Part shown: positions 9,766-20,481 of the stretch, in pieces
How positions within the stretch are numbered: position 1 is the stretch's first letter
Layout: every line of letters begins with the position of its first letter
NCBI GenBank assembly: GCA_013398615.1
Contig: VZSR01001854.1
Span: 9,908,585 to 9,972,584 of the forward strand
Origin: Brachypodius melanocephalos
Taxonomy: Eukaryota > Chordata > Aves > Passeriformes > Pycnonotidae
DNA: 64,000 nucleotides
Direction: 5' to 3'
Notes under the pieces: model-generated
What the model was told of the DNA's origin: nothing
Databases searched by the model: none
The model's input: the letters and a program-made list of their open reading frames with translations, nothing else
Made by a program: the position numbers and the translations under genes

Positions 9766-12700
9766 CCATCAGCTGCTTAAAGTTCTTACATCAGCTGCTG
9801 AACTACATCTGAAAGGACAAAAATATCACAGTGGGGCAGTTGTCAGGAACATAAAAATGGCTGAGGAAAGAGTAGCCTCTCCCTGTGTCCTCCATCTACT
9901 TAAGCAGTACTAACCAGAGGAGTGTGTTCTCTCCCTCTAAAATGATACTCAGTTCATGTACAGATGGCACATGACTTAGGACAATTTATATCATGGATAA
10001 TTTTGCCCTCTTTAAATTTTTAATTTATTTTCTTTACAGGCCAGTGGCTTTAAAATATGTTTGAAAGGGACTGTATGCTTAGTTATTGCTTGTTCCAGCA
10101 ATTTTCTTGCTATGGGACAAGTAGCCTCATTTTTTGCTTTTGAATGTTGAAATTCCTTGAAAGAGAGAAAAGGATGTGAGTGAAAATTTTCTTTAAATAA
10201 ACTTCCTCTTAGTAAACTCAATTACACTTTTGTTAAAAAAAAAAAAAAATAGGCTTTGTTTGCTATTCTTTTTATATAATCTAGGCCAAGTGATACCTGG
10301 GTTTGATAGTTCAAGGAAAACCTCAAAATATTTGCTTCTTATACTCAGAGATGACTAAATGAAAACAGAAGCTTTTCTGGTATTTACATTTCAAGTTCTC
10401 TCTGAAGACAAAGGCTTTCTTTCTCTCCGTAGTTGTCTGACTGATATTTCCAACTGTACAACTAGTTTAAAATGCTTTTAGATTTTATTAGGTTACATGT
10501 CTAGTGTCTGGTCATAATGAACAAAGAAAAAGACCCATTGAGGATCAGATGATCCGACACATTAGAGGGAATGTTTGTACCTTTCCCCTAAGGCTATCAC
10601 AGGAGAACAGTCAGCCCCACTGTGACCCTCCAAGAGGGTTCCATCACAGAAACTTCTTTCCTGGAATGCCTTGAAGACTACAGTAAGCTACTGATACAAT
10701 AGAGCTGGTATTGGGCAGAAGGAGATTTGGGGAATGTGTAAAATTCACTAGAGGATATTTTAAGTGGGAAATTGAATATTGGGTTCTTAAGTGGGGGAAC
10801 AAAGGCAGGGAAAGGGACAACTAAAGGTAGATCAAGAAGGAATAAGCACATGAAAACATGCACATGAACAAGGATATGAAAAGGCAGAAAAGAAAATGTT
10901 ACTGCCCGTTGAGTGTAAGCAGATGGCTAGCCAGCAAATTTATCCACTTATGCCCTGGGGTTGTGATTGTACTCTGTCATGTCTTCTTTCTAAACCCTAT
11001 TCTTCTTTTTCTGGGTGGAATACCCTGGGTTTGCACAGCACTAGTGAAATAATGAAAAGACAGATGAGAGAGTTAGCTGCTGCAGGGGCCATAAAGTCAA
11101 AACAGAAAGACAAGGGGACACGAAGGTCAGCAATGGCAAAGATCATCAGTCTGGACAACTTATTGGAGAGAATTGTTGAGGGAAGGGAGTGTAAATGTGC
11201 TGTGTATGTATGTGTATGTAATGACAAGAAGCCCAAATATCATCAGCTGCAGTGGGGCTGCAAATCTCAAGTTCTTGTACGTCCTGGTGGGGGTGGCCAG
11301 GGAGACTCAAGATGTCTGGGGGGAAGTTACTGGATAGACTTGAGTGTCTAAGGCCACTGGTGACTTGAGTGCCAAAGACCACTCAGCCTCTGGAGCGATC
11401 CATGTTGTCTGCTCACTTTTGTGCAGTACTGCACAGATGGAGAGGAGGAGCAGGACTGGCCCATCTGTGCTATGGGCCCTTGTGGGAATATTACTTTTTT
11501 TCCTCCTGTGTGTTCTGCTGAAGTACCATTTGCTGCATGTCCAGCTGCATATGTATGTGCATCCACATATGGGTAGTGCCTGAAGTGCAATTTTGAATAT
11601 ATTTACTGTCATCCTCATTATTTGCCACGTGGACGTGGGGCTGCAATGCCATTGGATCTATTAGTCCATTGTATTTTTTTTTCTTTTGTAAGATACAAGA
11701 TGGCAAAGTAAAACCAAAAAAAACCCAACCTTCTCAAGTTTGAAACAAATTAAAATGAAGCCAAAAAATAAAATGCTAGATTGTGATGTTCAAAAAATTA
11801 AATGCTACCCAAAGATGACTGTCAGAATTTGAGACTCCTGGAATTTTTAATAGGAAAAAAAGTAATCTCAGATGAATGAGAGGGAAAGAAAAAGTTGCAA
11901 TCACAATCAAACTTTCATCTATTTTGCCTAGATATAAAGACTATTTATAAATACTGGAAGAAGACAGGGGAAAACCCCTTTAATATTGTTGCATACTACA
12001 TCAAAGGGAAATCTTAGGCATTGCAGAATATTGTAAAATTGTTTAAAGCATGTATGAACCAGCTGTACTGAGAATAAACAACAGACCAAGTTATGCCTTT
12101 CAGAACCCCTGGACAGTTGAAAGTTCATCATCAGAGATGGGAGTAGAGACTGTAACTTCTCAAAATATCTCAAAAATATATTTTGTTCCCAAAATATATG
12201 GATAGTTTTTGATATCTTGTGGAAAGTTAGAGAGTAATTCCAGCTGACTGGCTGGATATGTAAGGATTCAGCAAGGAGTCACTGAAATTGCAAGTCAGAC
12301 ACTACTGAGCAGTGAGGACCACAGATGGAGAAAGACTCAAAATAAATTGGCATTCCTCAGATGTGGGCCTAATGGACACACCGTTTGAGTAAAACACTCC
12401 AAAATCTCACATTACAATTTTTCCTATGCTTCTCCAAGTTAGGGTTATTATCTGGCAGTGGTACTGGGAAGGGATTCTAGTTGCTGGTGCAGACTTCAGC
12501 AAATTCATCTTTTCAGTGTGAGTTTCAGGTTGACACTTTTGCTTAGGAGTAGTTTACTTTAAGTGATTGTTTCTAGAAGTTTATATTGTTTGCAGCTCCC
12601 CCATTAGCAGCCAGGCTAAGCCAGCAGATTTGTTCCTATCTGTTGATGAAAAGCTAAGAGAAAAACACTCCTCAGCTCTGGTTCCTTTACTCCCGAAGTC

Positions 12701-14260
12701 CCTTTCTTTCTCTGTCCATTTCACGTCACTGACTTGGTCTCCTAGTTTTTCACCTTATGATATGTAATTGACACCCTGGGCTACAGGGATAATTCTATTT
12801 ATTTGTGTTTCTCTCATGGAATGAAGTCACAACTACAGGTTCAACTCTCTTGGCCTATCCATCTGGCTTGTATTGCTTATCTGTCAAAGCCATGACAAAA
12901 ATTCTATCAAGGGCAACTAACAATCAGTTGTTGCATCCTTCTAGAAGTTTGACTCTGTGATAAACTGGTGAGGAAATTCCGTTCATATTTTGCCAACTTA
13001 ATCTCCCATAATGAAGCAGTTCCATTATTACTCTCTTTGATTGCATAAGCACTCTCAGATCATATTTCGGTCTGGCCCTAAGATTCTGTATCAGATTCCT
13101 GTTACTGTTTTAGCCCTTTTTTCTTGATTATCCTTGTACAAAATGATATAGTCAAATCTGCTACATCTGTTAAGCCTAGTCTCTTTGTAGTCTTAGACAT
13201 CATTAAAAAAAAAGTTGATTCACTATCTCTACCCTTTTACTGGCTTGCCAGGATAGAAGAATACCTTCAATACCTCTCTTCTGTCACAATTACTTCTCAG
13301 CATGGTTTGTCATGAAACGTTGCCATGAAATCCATTAGAAAAATTTTGTTTGTTTCTACATTTAACTCACATAACCCCAACATAATACTTCCAGTTACCT
13401 TATTTAAATTGTATGTGTAATAGAAAGAAGAAGTGTTTGAAAACTGAATATTTTGCATAGGTGACTTTAAAATTTATGTTATTTATGGAAAGAGGTTTTT
13501 AATATTATGTAAGTTTCAAGTTTAAAACACAAATGCACGTGGTTTCTCCAATTATAAAATTCACAAGGAACGTTAAGAGTATTAACTTAGCTGAAGGCAA
13601 GTACTTGTTTAGATCAAGTATTAGACATGAATATGATTTTGCTAATAAAATTGTTTCCTATGCAGTTGAAGTTAATAGGAGAGTTATATTGAATTTCTTT
13701 GGATCATGAGCTTAAAATATGGTCACATTTCTTAAAAAATCCTGATTCATGTTTTGGCAACATGTAAAGCTTTTTCTATGCTCGTGCTGTTTGGTAGCCA
13801 GAGACAATAGCTGTGCACTTACAAAATTATTTCAATCAAAGCAGCAAAGTCACTTTTGCTGATTATGTACATGTCTTCTAGAAGGAATTTTCCCGTAACA
13901 ATTCTGTAATATCTGCCTACAAAATAAATTAATCACAACTTTTAAGACAGTCTGGGAGAATGAGAGAACTTTTTAAATTGTAAGGGAAAGCCAGAGAAAA
14001 AGTTATTAAATAATCTGCTACAGATTTGGATTAACACTTCTATAAGTGTTTCATTATGTGATTAGTGTTTCATTATATTATTCATTTTGTGCATTGTTGT
14101 TTAAATATAAATTTCTTAAATGTCTGAAAGATCACTCTTTCCTAGTACAGCCATAAAATATTATTTACATGTATGTATGTATGGCATATTTCACTTTATT
14201 CTTCCCTTGGAGAAAAGGAAAAATCTAATAAATTCTCATAAAATCTATGAATTTTTAATA
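9766..14260. other. Unique sequence, no gene supported
   Basis: Several short frames pile up at 10858-11706. The longest is 151 codons at 10896-11351 on the plus strand, with overlapping frames on both strands. The predicted protein has no domain, no signal peptide and no resemblance to a known family, and frames of this length are expected by chance here. A 15-base A run lies at 10235-10249. No RNA gene or known transposon is recognised. Confidence 0.5.
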
Positions 14261-14320
14261 CATCTATCTATCAATCAATCAATCTATCTATATCTATGTA
14301 TATAGATAATAGATATGATA
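14261..14320. repeat. (ATCT)n / (AATC)n microsatellite
   Basis: A short imperfect tetranucleotide repeat of ATCT and AATC units ends in TATAGATA-type units. Confidence 0.85.
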
Positions 14321-14899
14321 TCTAAATCTGATTCTTATTATTTAGTTGAACTTGCTGGTAACAACTTTTTTTTAAGATTTTGGGTTTAAATTGAAAAAAA
14401 TTATGGAGAGAAAGAAGAGTAAGATATTCTCAAATCTTCTGTAGTATTGTACTGATTCTGGACGATGATGCAAACTCAGACACTATTCATGTCTCAGAGC
14501 TGGTAGGAAGTATTGTCATGCAGTTTAACTTCGTCTCCTATGGAGGAGAATTTTACAGAGTAATAATGAAACCTTTCTACCAATTTAGTTATTGAATTAG
14601 TAGTTTCTACAGTGTGTTTCTGTCACAATGACATTTGTAACAATGAATAAGTTTAATTTTTTTTTTGGCCAGCCCTTCAAGTGGGTAAAATAGTCATCAA
14701 GCAAACCCAGTACTTCCAAATGAATTGCAGTGATTTAAGCTTGTATTGCGGGTTATGTTTTGAAAAGCATAAAGCTGCATATTTTCAAGAGGGGCTGTGA
14801 CTGCAGAGATTTCTATCCCTGACTGAATCCTAATAATAGGATTTATAACTATGAGTCATTCTTGTGCCTAATGAAAAAGGATTAGTAATTACTGGAAAT
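14321..14899. other. AT-rich unique sequence, no gene seen
   Basis: No gene or repeat is recognised. Confidence 0.5.
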
Positions 14900-15660
14900 A
14901 CATGTTCTATCTGACTGTACAGTGACACAGAGACCAGAGATGCAGGGTGAAGAGCAGGAACAGGGTATGAGATCTGTTACAATTTCTGGTGACTGACTTG
15001 TTCATTGCTTTACCCAGGAAAACAGAGGTAGGGAGCCAGGGGACATTTAGGCTTTGTGCAGCTGCTGGCCTGCCCCAAGAAGGAAAGGGTCAGAAATGTG
15101 CCTCCTTGTTCTGATTTGCAGTGGACAAAGAGGAGTTGGAGACAGAGCAGAAGGTATTCCCAGCACCCTCACACAGGAAGCAAGTGTAGTTGAGGTGTAC
15201 CAGGGTATGTTGTTGTTCCAGGCCTGGGAACACATTGCTCTTAGCAGGGCTCTAGTTGAAACTGCTGCTCATTTCGAGACATTCCCAGCAACAGAGAAGA
15301 GCAGCTCTGCAACAATTGCATTTCAACCCACGGACAGTGCAGCATTGCCAGCTGAGGTCAGGGCCTGACTGGCAATGTTCCTCTTCTGCTGGGAGACACC
15401 AGCCTCTCTGTGCTCCTCACCTCTGAGACTATTTCCCTGTTAGAACCAAGGGAAGGAGGAATCTTATGCTGAGAGACAGTCCTCCTATTTGGGAGCAGTG
15501 GCAGTGTTATGCAGCTCTATCCCAGCAGTGCCCAGCGCTGAGCAGCTGAGCTGCTCTCTGGAGGCTGTGAGCACAGTGCTGTGCTCCATCGTCTGCCTGG
15601 CACACACCACCAGTACTCACCACTTTGCCTTCCAGCTGGAACTTGTACCTGCTTAAGCAA
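14900..15660. other. GC-richer block of unknown nature
   Basis: This block is visibly richer in G and C than its surroundings and has many CAGC, CTGCTG and GAGCAG words. It contains a 104-codon plus-strand frame (15054-15368) and an opposite 62-codon frame. Neither shows a domain I recognise. CpG is scarce, so it is not a CpG island. It could be an unrecognised old LTR, a noncoding transcript exon or plain sequence. Confidence 0.4.
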
Positions 15661-17084
15661 AAGCTCTGTCCTTGACCTTAAAATAGGCTATGTTCAAGAC
15701 AGCATTTTCTACCTGGTACTTCTGCTCACAGTCTGAGCAAGGTGGGGTTGTTTATGCAGGCTCTGACATGAAGCCTCAGTCTGTTCTCTGGTCAAGACAG
15801 CTGTTAAAGTATCCCTTGTGTTCCAATTGGGAACTCATGGACAAGAAATTACCCTGTTTGGGGTAAAAGGCTGAGGAATTTATCCTGAGGGATGGAAAAG
15901 TGTCCATTCCAGTGTCTCAGAACAGGTTTTCAGTCTATAAAATGGGATTGCAGTCATTATGGATGCAAAAAGTTTTGACAGTGCTGTGGAGGAAAGAATG
16001 CCATTTGGTGTGATGACACTTGAAGGAGACAGAGTAATAGGGAAAGAATCTGAATTTACATGACATAGTCCATCCTATTTTGACACGTGGTAAGAAGAAA
16101 ATACAGTACTAAAGAGCTGTTCAGATCTACCAGTAATAGACTCTACTCTGACCCAGGAGTTTAATTACAAATTGATGCAGGGGTATGTAGGGCCAGAACT
16201 CACGTGAAACGTGGCTTATGGTCCTATTAACCTTTGGTTTTGTTTGCTCCTATTTCTTTTAGAGAGTCCATAAAGTTCTCTGGAAGAAGATGGGGAATTG
16301 CTCTCCTTTTAGAGGTTATTGAGCTTGCTCAACATGCAAAGTATTTGAGAATTGAAAGGATAAGGCTGGAGAAGAATTTCTACTTGCAGTTTGAAGCTTG
16401 AACCTCATGGATATCAAGAAACCTTTGCAGATTGGGAACTGAGAACCAGGCTAGGGATGGCATGAGCTATCCTAAGTGGTGGCAATTTTGAAAAACCATC
16501 CCTGACCTGACAGTAATAAAGGCTTTCCCCCCAAGGCTACAGTATGAATACTTGTCAATCCTCCTGCTTCCCAACATTGCTTAGTGGTTTTTGTATTTAA
16601 AGGTTTAGATTTTTTATTCAAATAATATCTGGGGTCTTCCTGTTTTAGAAACTTTTCAGTCTTTTGCAGAAAGTCTAGCCACAGCCATCAGTAAACCTGC
16701 AAACAGCCTAAGAACCACTTGTGGGTAAAATTCCTCATGCTCAGTGTGCTCGAGGTTTGGATAAGCTTTGTTTTGTCATGAAGCACAAATTCACTGGAAG
16801 CAGTGGCATGGAGCCTGGGCTCTTTGCCTCAGCCATAGACAAGTGTGTGATGTCTGGAACCACAGTTCAGCTGAAGGATGTGATGAGAAAAGAGAGCTGC
16901 AAGTAGGGAAAGGGGCTTTATCTGCTTTATTCACACACACTGCATGCTCCTCTATTACAACTCTGTTGCTATGAGGGATCCCAGTGGAGCCAAAAACACA
17001 AAATCTATTGAGCTGGTGAATATTAACAGTAAAACACTCTCCATAAACTGTCATCTTAAAGAGATACATAGACAGGAAGTCCTG
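15661..17084. other. Unique sequence, no gene seen
   Basis: Composition drifts back to AT-rich. Overlapping frames near 16721-17129 lack recognisable domains. A weak MIR-like phrase near 15935 is treated under rejected items. Confidence 0.45.
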
Positions 17085-17331
17085 TGCTGAGCGACATTCC
17101 TCAGGGATTGGTATTAGGATCAGTGCCATTAAACATTTTTGTCAGCTACATGGACAGTGGAATTGAGTGCACCCTCAGCAAGTTTCACAATTCCTCCAGG
17201 CTCTGTGGTGTGATTGACACATTGGTGGGGAAGAATGCCAAGCAGAGGGACCTAGACAGGCTTCAGAGAAGGTCCGTGCAAACCTCACGAAGTTCAACAA
17301 GGTCAAGTGCAAGGTCCTGCAGGGTTAGGGT
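17085..17331 (+). mobile_element. CR1 LINE fragment: end of the reverse transcriptase domain
   Basis: Translated on the plus strand, it reads like the later part of the CR1 reverse transcriptase: an IPQG motif soon after the start, a NIFV segment, then SGIECTLSKF and DTLVG, then QRDLDRL. In functional CR1 proteins the SKF segment is followed by the catalytic A-D-D; here those residues read H-N-S, so the active site is lost. After the DRL block the frame drifts away from the expected protein although the DNA still matches CR1 ('aacctcacgaagttcaac', 'caaggtcctgca'), which implies a frameshift. The 83-codon frame at 17084-17335 is thus a dead LINE remnant and not a host gene. The 3' UTR is absent. 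Confidence 0.9.
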
Positions 17332-19500
17332 CTGATCTCCAGCAGTGATGAAAAGAGGACATAGCAGGAGAGATTTTTGAACTCAAAATTTGCATTTGAT
17401 CTTTGATTTTTTTTTTCTTATACTGATGTTGCTCCTGCACTCTTTGAATGATGTGCTATCACTTCCAAATATGCTTTGTAGTGCAGTCATGATTTCTTTG
17501 GATTTGTGCTATAGAATTAATTAAACATTGGTTAGTGTTATGTACTTTACATGTGAGGTTCCTCAAGGAAATTCCCCTAGGTTCTTGTAGTCAATCATCT
17601 AATTAACAGTAAGCAAATTAGTATTGATCATAAAGAAAGATAACTCATATAAATATTTGTTCCATCTCTTCTGTTTTGCTTAGTACAAGGTGGAATTGCA
17701 CATGCTTTAATTTATTCTGGATTCATCCATTTGCTTATGACCTTCCTGCATATTTTTCAGATATCAGTTTTTGTTTGGCATCACCAATGGGGAACCCACC
17801 TATGCCTCCCTGTCACTTTTAAGAGAGCCAGGTTTCTAATTTCTTTCAAAATGCTGTCAAAAGTCCTGCATTCTCTTAAACCTTGTACATTAATATGCCA
17901 ACAAATAGAGTTCAATTAGATATTATAAAATTTAGGCTGTTTAAACAGTAGTTGCACTTATGGTAGGAAACTGTTCAGCAAACATATCCAGAATGTGAAT
18001 TCAGGTTTCTCCATTCACACTCAGTAAATGTACGTTAAAAATTATACTGTGGGGTTTTGCCACTCTAATTTGACATATAGCAGTGATTTTCATACTTATT
18101 TTTTACGCAGAATCTTTTCATTAAGAAAAGATTACGTGACAGCAGGATACTTGCGGTTGCTCAAAAAAGTTCAATCTGTCCATCTGGACTGTGACAGGCT
18201 TCAATTTAAAAAAAAAAAAAAATGAAATCCTATCCTTGCCATTTAGACAAAGCAGTATCCCTAAGATCTTAGTCACAAATCATCACAGTTAGTTAGACTA
18301 ATTGCCCGCTTTTCTAATGGCATTAAAGGCTCAAATTACTTTAAAATTCACTTCTAACAATGACAAATTTCAGTCCAAAATGTGTAAAGCTCACTTTAGC
18401 AGAGGAATTTGGTTAGAGAGAGTATTAGCAGCATTTGGCTGAGCACAGCCATGTTATACCAAGCAGCTTTCAAACCCTGAAGTAAAGTAAATTGAGTTAG
18501 GTACAGAGTTTGTTACAAAATGGAGAGAGATGAAAATGAGGAGAAAATGAGTATCAGGGACAATCTGTAATGGTGAGATAATTTGTGTTGTGAATATAAT
18601 GAAAGCGCTTTGATTTGGATCCTAAGTACTGCATAATAGTTAGAAAAGCTCTGGGGAACTGTCCTGTGTCTGCAAACAAATTGACCAGACTAGCTAATAA
18701 ACTTGTTCTGCATCCAGCTTCCACAGTGAGATAACAGACCTGTAGATCAAATAAGTAAATTTGAATTTCATGTTATGCAGAATCAGACTAGTCACTAAAC
18801 CTAATATTAATATTAATATTAACATTAACATTAATATTACTAATAATAATAGTAATAATGATAGTAATAATAATTTAGTTTTAGGGTGTTCATTAGTCTC
18901 ATGTATTTATTTTTATTGTGGAGTATAGATCTGGATTTCACATGAAATAATCTGAGAGATCTTCCAGCTGATTTACAAGCCTGAGAATAATTATATTGTA
19001 AGAAATACATTAGAATGGAAAGAAAGATCTCTCTTTTCTGGCAGGTTTCCATTTTTGCAATTTAGAAGATAATTTTTAATCTTTTACCTGATCACACTGT
19101 CCTCTCAACAGCACAATATCAAGATAAAATGATACAGTGCTATTGCCAGCTTACAACTTCGAGAAAATTGCTGGTGATAAGTTCTAATTTCTAATTAATT
19201 TCTAATGTCACTACCCTGAGAATTTAAGGGGCATTCAAGCATGGTACATCTTGTTACTACATCTCGACCTGCAGTTTACATGCATCTGGCATACATTGTT
19301 TGAGTTTTTTATTCTAAACAGCTGCCAATTTTTGTCAGCTTGTAGAAAGCCCAGATAGTGTGAGCTAAGCACAGCTTAACAGTGTTGGAAGCATCAACTT
19401 GGTGTAATATAACTGGGGGTTTTAATTGTGGTCCTTGTATTGACCCTTTCCCAGTTATGTCTGAAGTGTGCATGAATCAGTAGTGAAATAAATTCTTCTC
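17332..19500. other. AT-rich unique sequence, no gene seen
   Basis: It holds a 15-base A run at 18208-18222 and the simple repeat at 18803-18874. No gene or known transposon is recognised. Confidence 0.5.
18803..18874. repeat. (TTAATA)n / (TAA)n microsatellite
   Basis: TTAATA and TTAACA units pass into TAA/TAG trinucleotide units. They give the artificial poly-tyrosine end of a 70-codon minus-strand frame (18840-19052). Confidence 0.9.
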
Positions 19501-19505
19501 ACAAG
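19501..19505. repeat. Left target-site duplication ACAAG
   Basis: ACAAG directly precedes the LTR and is repeated directly after it at 20477-20481. A 5-bp duplication is usual for several avian ERV groups. Confidence 0.8.
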
Positions 19506-19665
19506 TGTCGTGGTTTGGGCCGGTCTGGTAGACCAATCAAAAGTTAGCTTTTTGATTGGCATTTAACTTAGCCACTAAGAAGACAAAAGTGCGACTTTGG
19601 AAAAATATTCGTGAGAAAGTCACGTCAGAGTTCGTTCTTTTGACTTCCGGCCAGCGAGGAGTTAA

Positions 19666-19765
19666 NNNNNNNNNNNNNNNNNNNNNNNNNNNNNNNNNNN
19701 NNNNNNNNNNNNNNNNNNNNNNNNNNNNNNNNNNNNNNNNNNNNNNNNNNNNNNNNNNNNNNNNN
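19666..19765. other. Assembly gap, 100 N
   Basis: Exactly 100 undetermined bases inside the LTR. The round number suggests a placeholder and not a measured distance. Confidence 0.98.
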
Positions 19766-20054
19766 GGCAGAGATCATATGACCATCGCAAGTCAGACTAA
19801 AGACGTTTAACTCTTTCCCTCTTCCCTGGAAGACAGCAGTAAAGATGGAAAAAAGACAGCAAGAGCCAGAGTCAGCGGAAGGATTGATAAGGACTGTTAG
19901 AAGGAAGGATAGAAGTAGACAGTTCTGTCTGGACTTCTCTGGATGATTCGACTATTATGATGCTGTTGGGAGAATGCAGGTTTTAATCAAAGGTTGTAAA
20001 GTCCCCAGCTCCTGGGATAAAATAAGGAGAGATTTGAGGCCTGGCTCCTGACCG

Positions 20055-20060
20055 AATAAA
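20055..20060 (+). promoter_or_regulatory. Polyadenylation signal AATAAA in the LTR
   Basis: The hexamer lies inside the LTR in its inferred sense direction. It is one of two candidates; a TATA box is not evident in the sequence left of it, but part of that sequence is hidden by the gap. Confidence 0.45.
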
Positions 20061-20317
20061 AGATCTCTATACTGTTGGAATAGAGATAATTTTGGAAAGA
20101 GAGAAATGAGAACCTTTGAAAGAGGCATTCTTAAAAATAGTACCCCAAATGCATTTGTGGCATAGTTTAAGAGTTCCAGGGAGACTCTTCTCCTAAGTAA
20201 AATATGATTCGTGTGTATGGTTGTAGCTGGCTAACATTGTGGTAATATCTGTGGAAGAGTGGACAGTTTGTAAAAGCAAGAAATCAGTCTAGAAATTCCT
20301 TTTCCTTTTAGTGTATT

Positions 20318-20323
20318 AATAAA
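20318..20323 (+). promoter_or_regulatory. Polyadenylation signal AATAAA in the LTR
   Basis: The hexamer is followed by a GTTTGTTAAATTGTAAG-type T/G-rich stretch, as expected downstream of a polyadenylation signal. Its position about 150 bases from the LTR end fits an R/U5 boundary. Confidence 0.5.
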
Positions 20324-20428
20324 CTGTTTGTTAAATTGTAAGTTGAGCCTGTTTTTGCCTTTTCTTTCAAAATCCCATCTCATTTTTTAGTGAATGAAAT
20401 TTGATAAATTTAAAACCATAATATTAAT

Positions 20429-20446
20429 TGGTGGCCCGTACAGGGA
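20429..20446 (+). other. Primer-binding-site-like motif near the LTR end
   Basis: TGGTGGCCCGTACAGGGA has the form of a retroviral primer-binding site. By eye it agrees at about 12 of 18 positions with the proline-tRNA type. A true site should lie just outside the 5' LTR, yet here it lies inside the inverted ends. It may be chance or a real oddity of this family. Confidence 0.3.
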
Positions 20447-20476
20447 GTGAAGTAAAATCGAACCCAAACCATGACA

Positions 20477-20481
20477 ACAAG
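20477..20481. repeat. Right target-site duplication ACAAG
   Basis: This is the matching copy of 19501-19505. Confidence 0.8.

Larger units (their letters stand above)
19506..20476 (+). mobile_element. ERV LTR with intact ends and target duplications
   Basis: The element begins TGTCGTGGTTTGGG and ends CCCAAACCATGACA, a near-perfect inverted pair with one mismatch. ACAAG lies on each side, so both ends are original. Plus-strand orientation is suggested by polyadenylation signals (AATAAA at 20055-20060 and 20318-20323) and by a TG-start/CA-end reading. No gag, pol or env sequence is visible, so as assembled it looks like a solo LTR. An assembly gap of exactly 100 N lies at 19666-19765; such a number usually marks unknown length, so the true element may be longer, even a full provirus. 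A primer-binding-site-like motif lies 30 bases before the right end. The 84-codon frame spanning the gap (19556-19810) is an artefact. Confidence 0.85.

Noticed and set aside
10896..11351. 151-codon frame with several overlapping frames on both strands
   Set aside because: No recognisable domain, no splice or promoter context, and overlapping frames on both strands point to locally few stop codons and not to a gene.
15900..15965. Phrase CTATAAAATGGGATTGCAG that recalls the end of a MIR SINE
   Set aside because: Only a short match; the core region of MIR is not visible upstream.
19556..19810. 84-codon frame spanning the N gap
   Set aside because: The gap lacks sequence, so continuity of the frame is artificial, and it lies inside an LTR.
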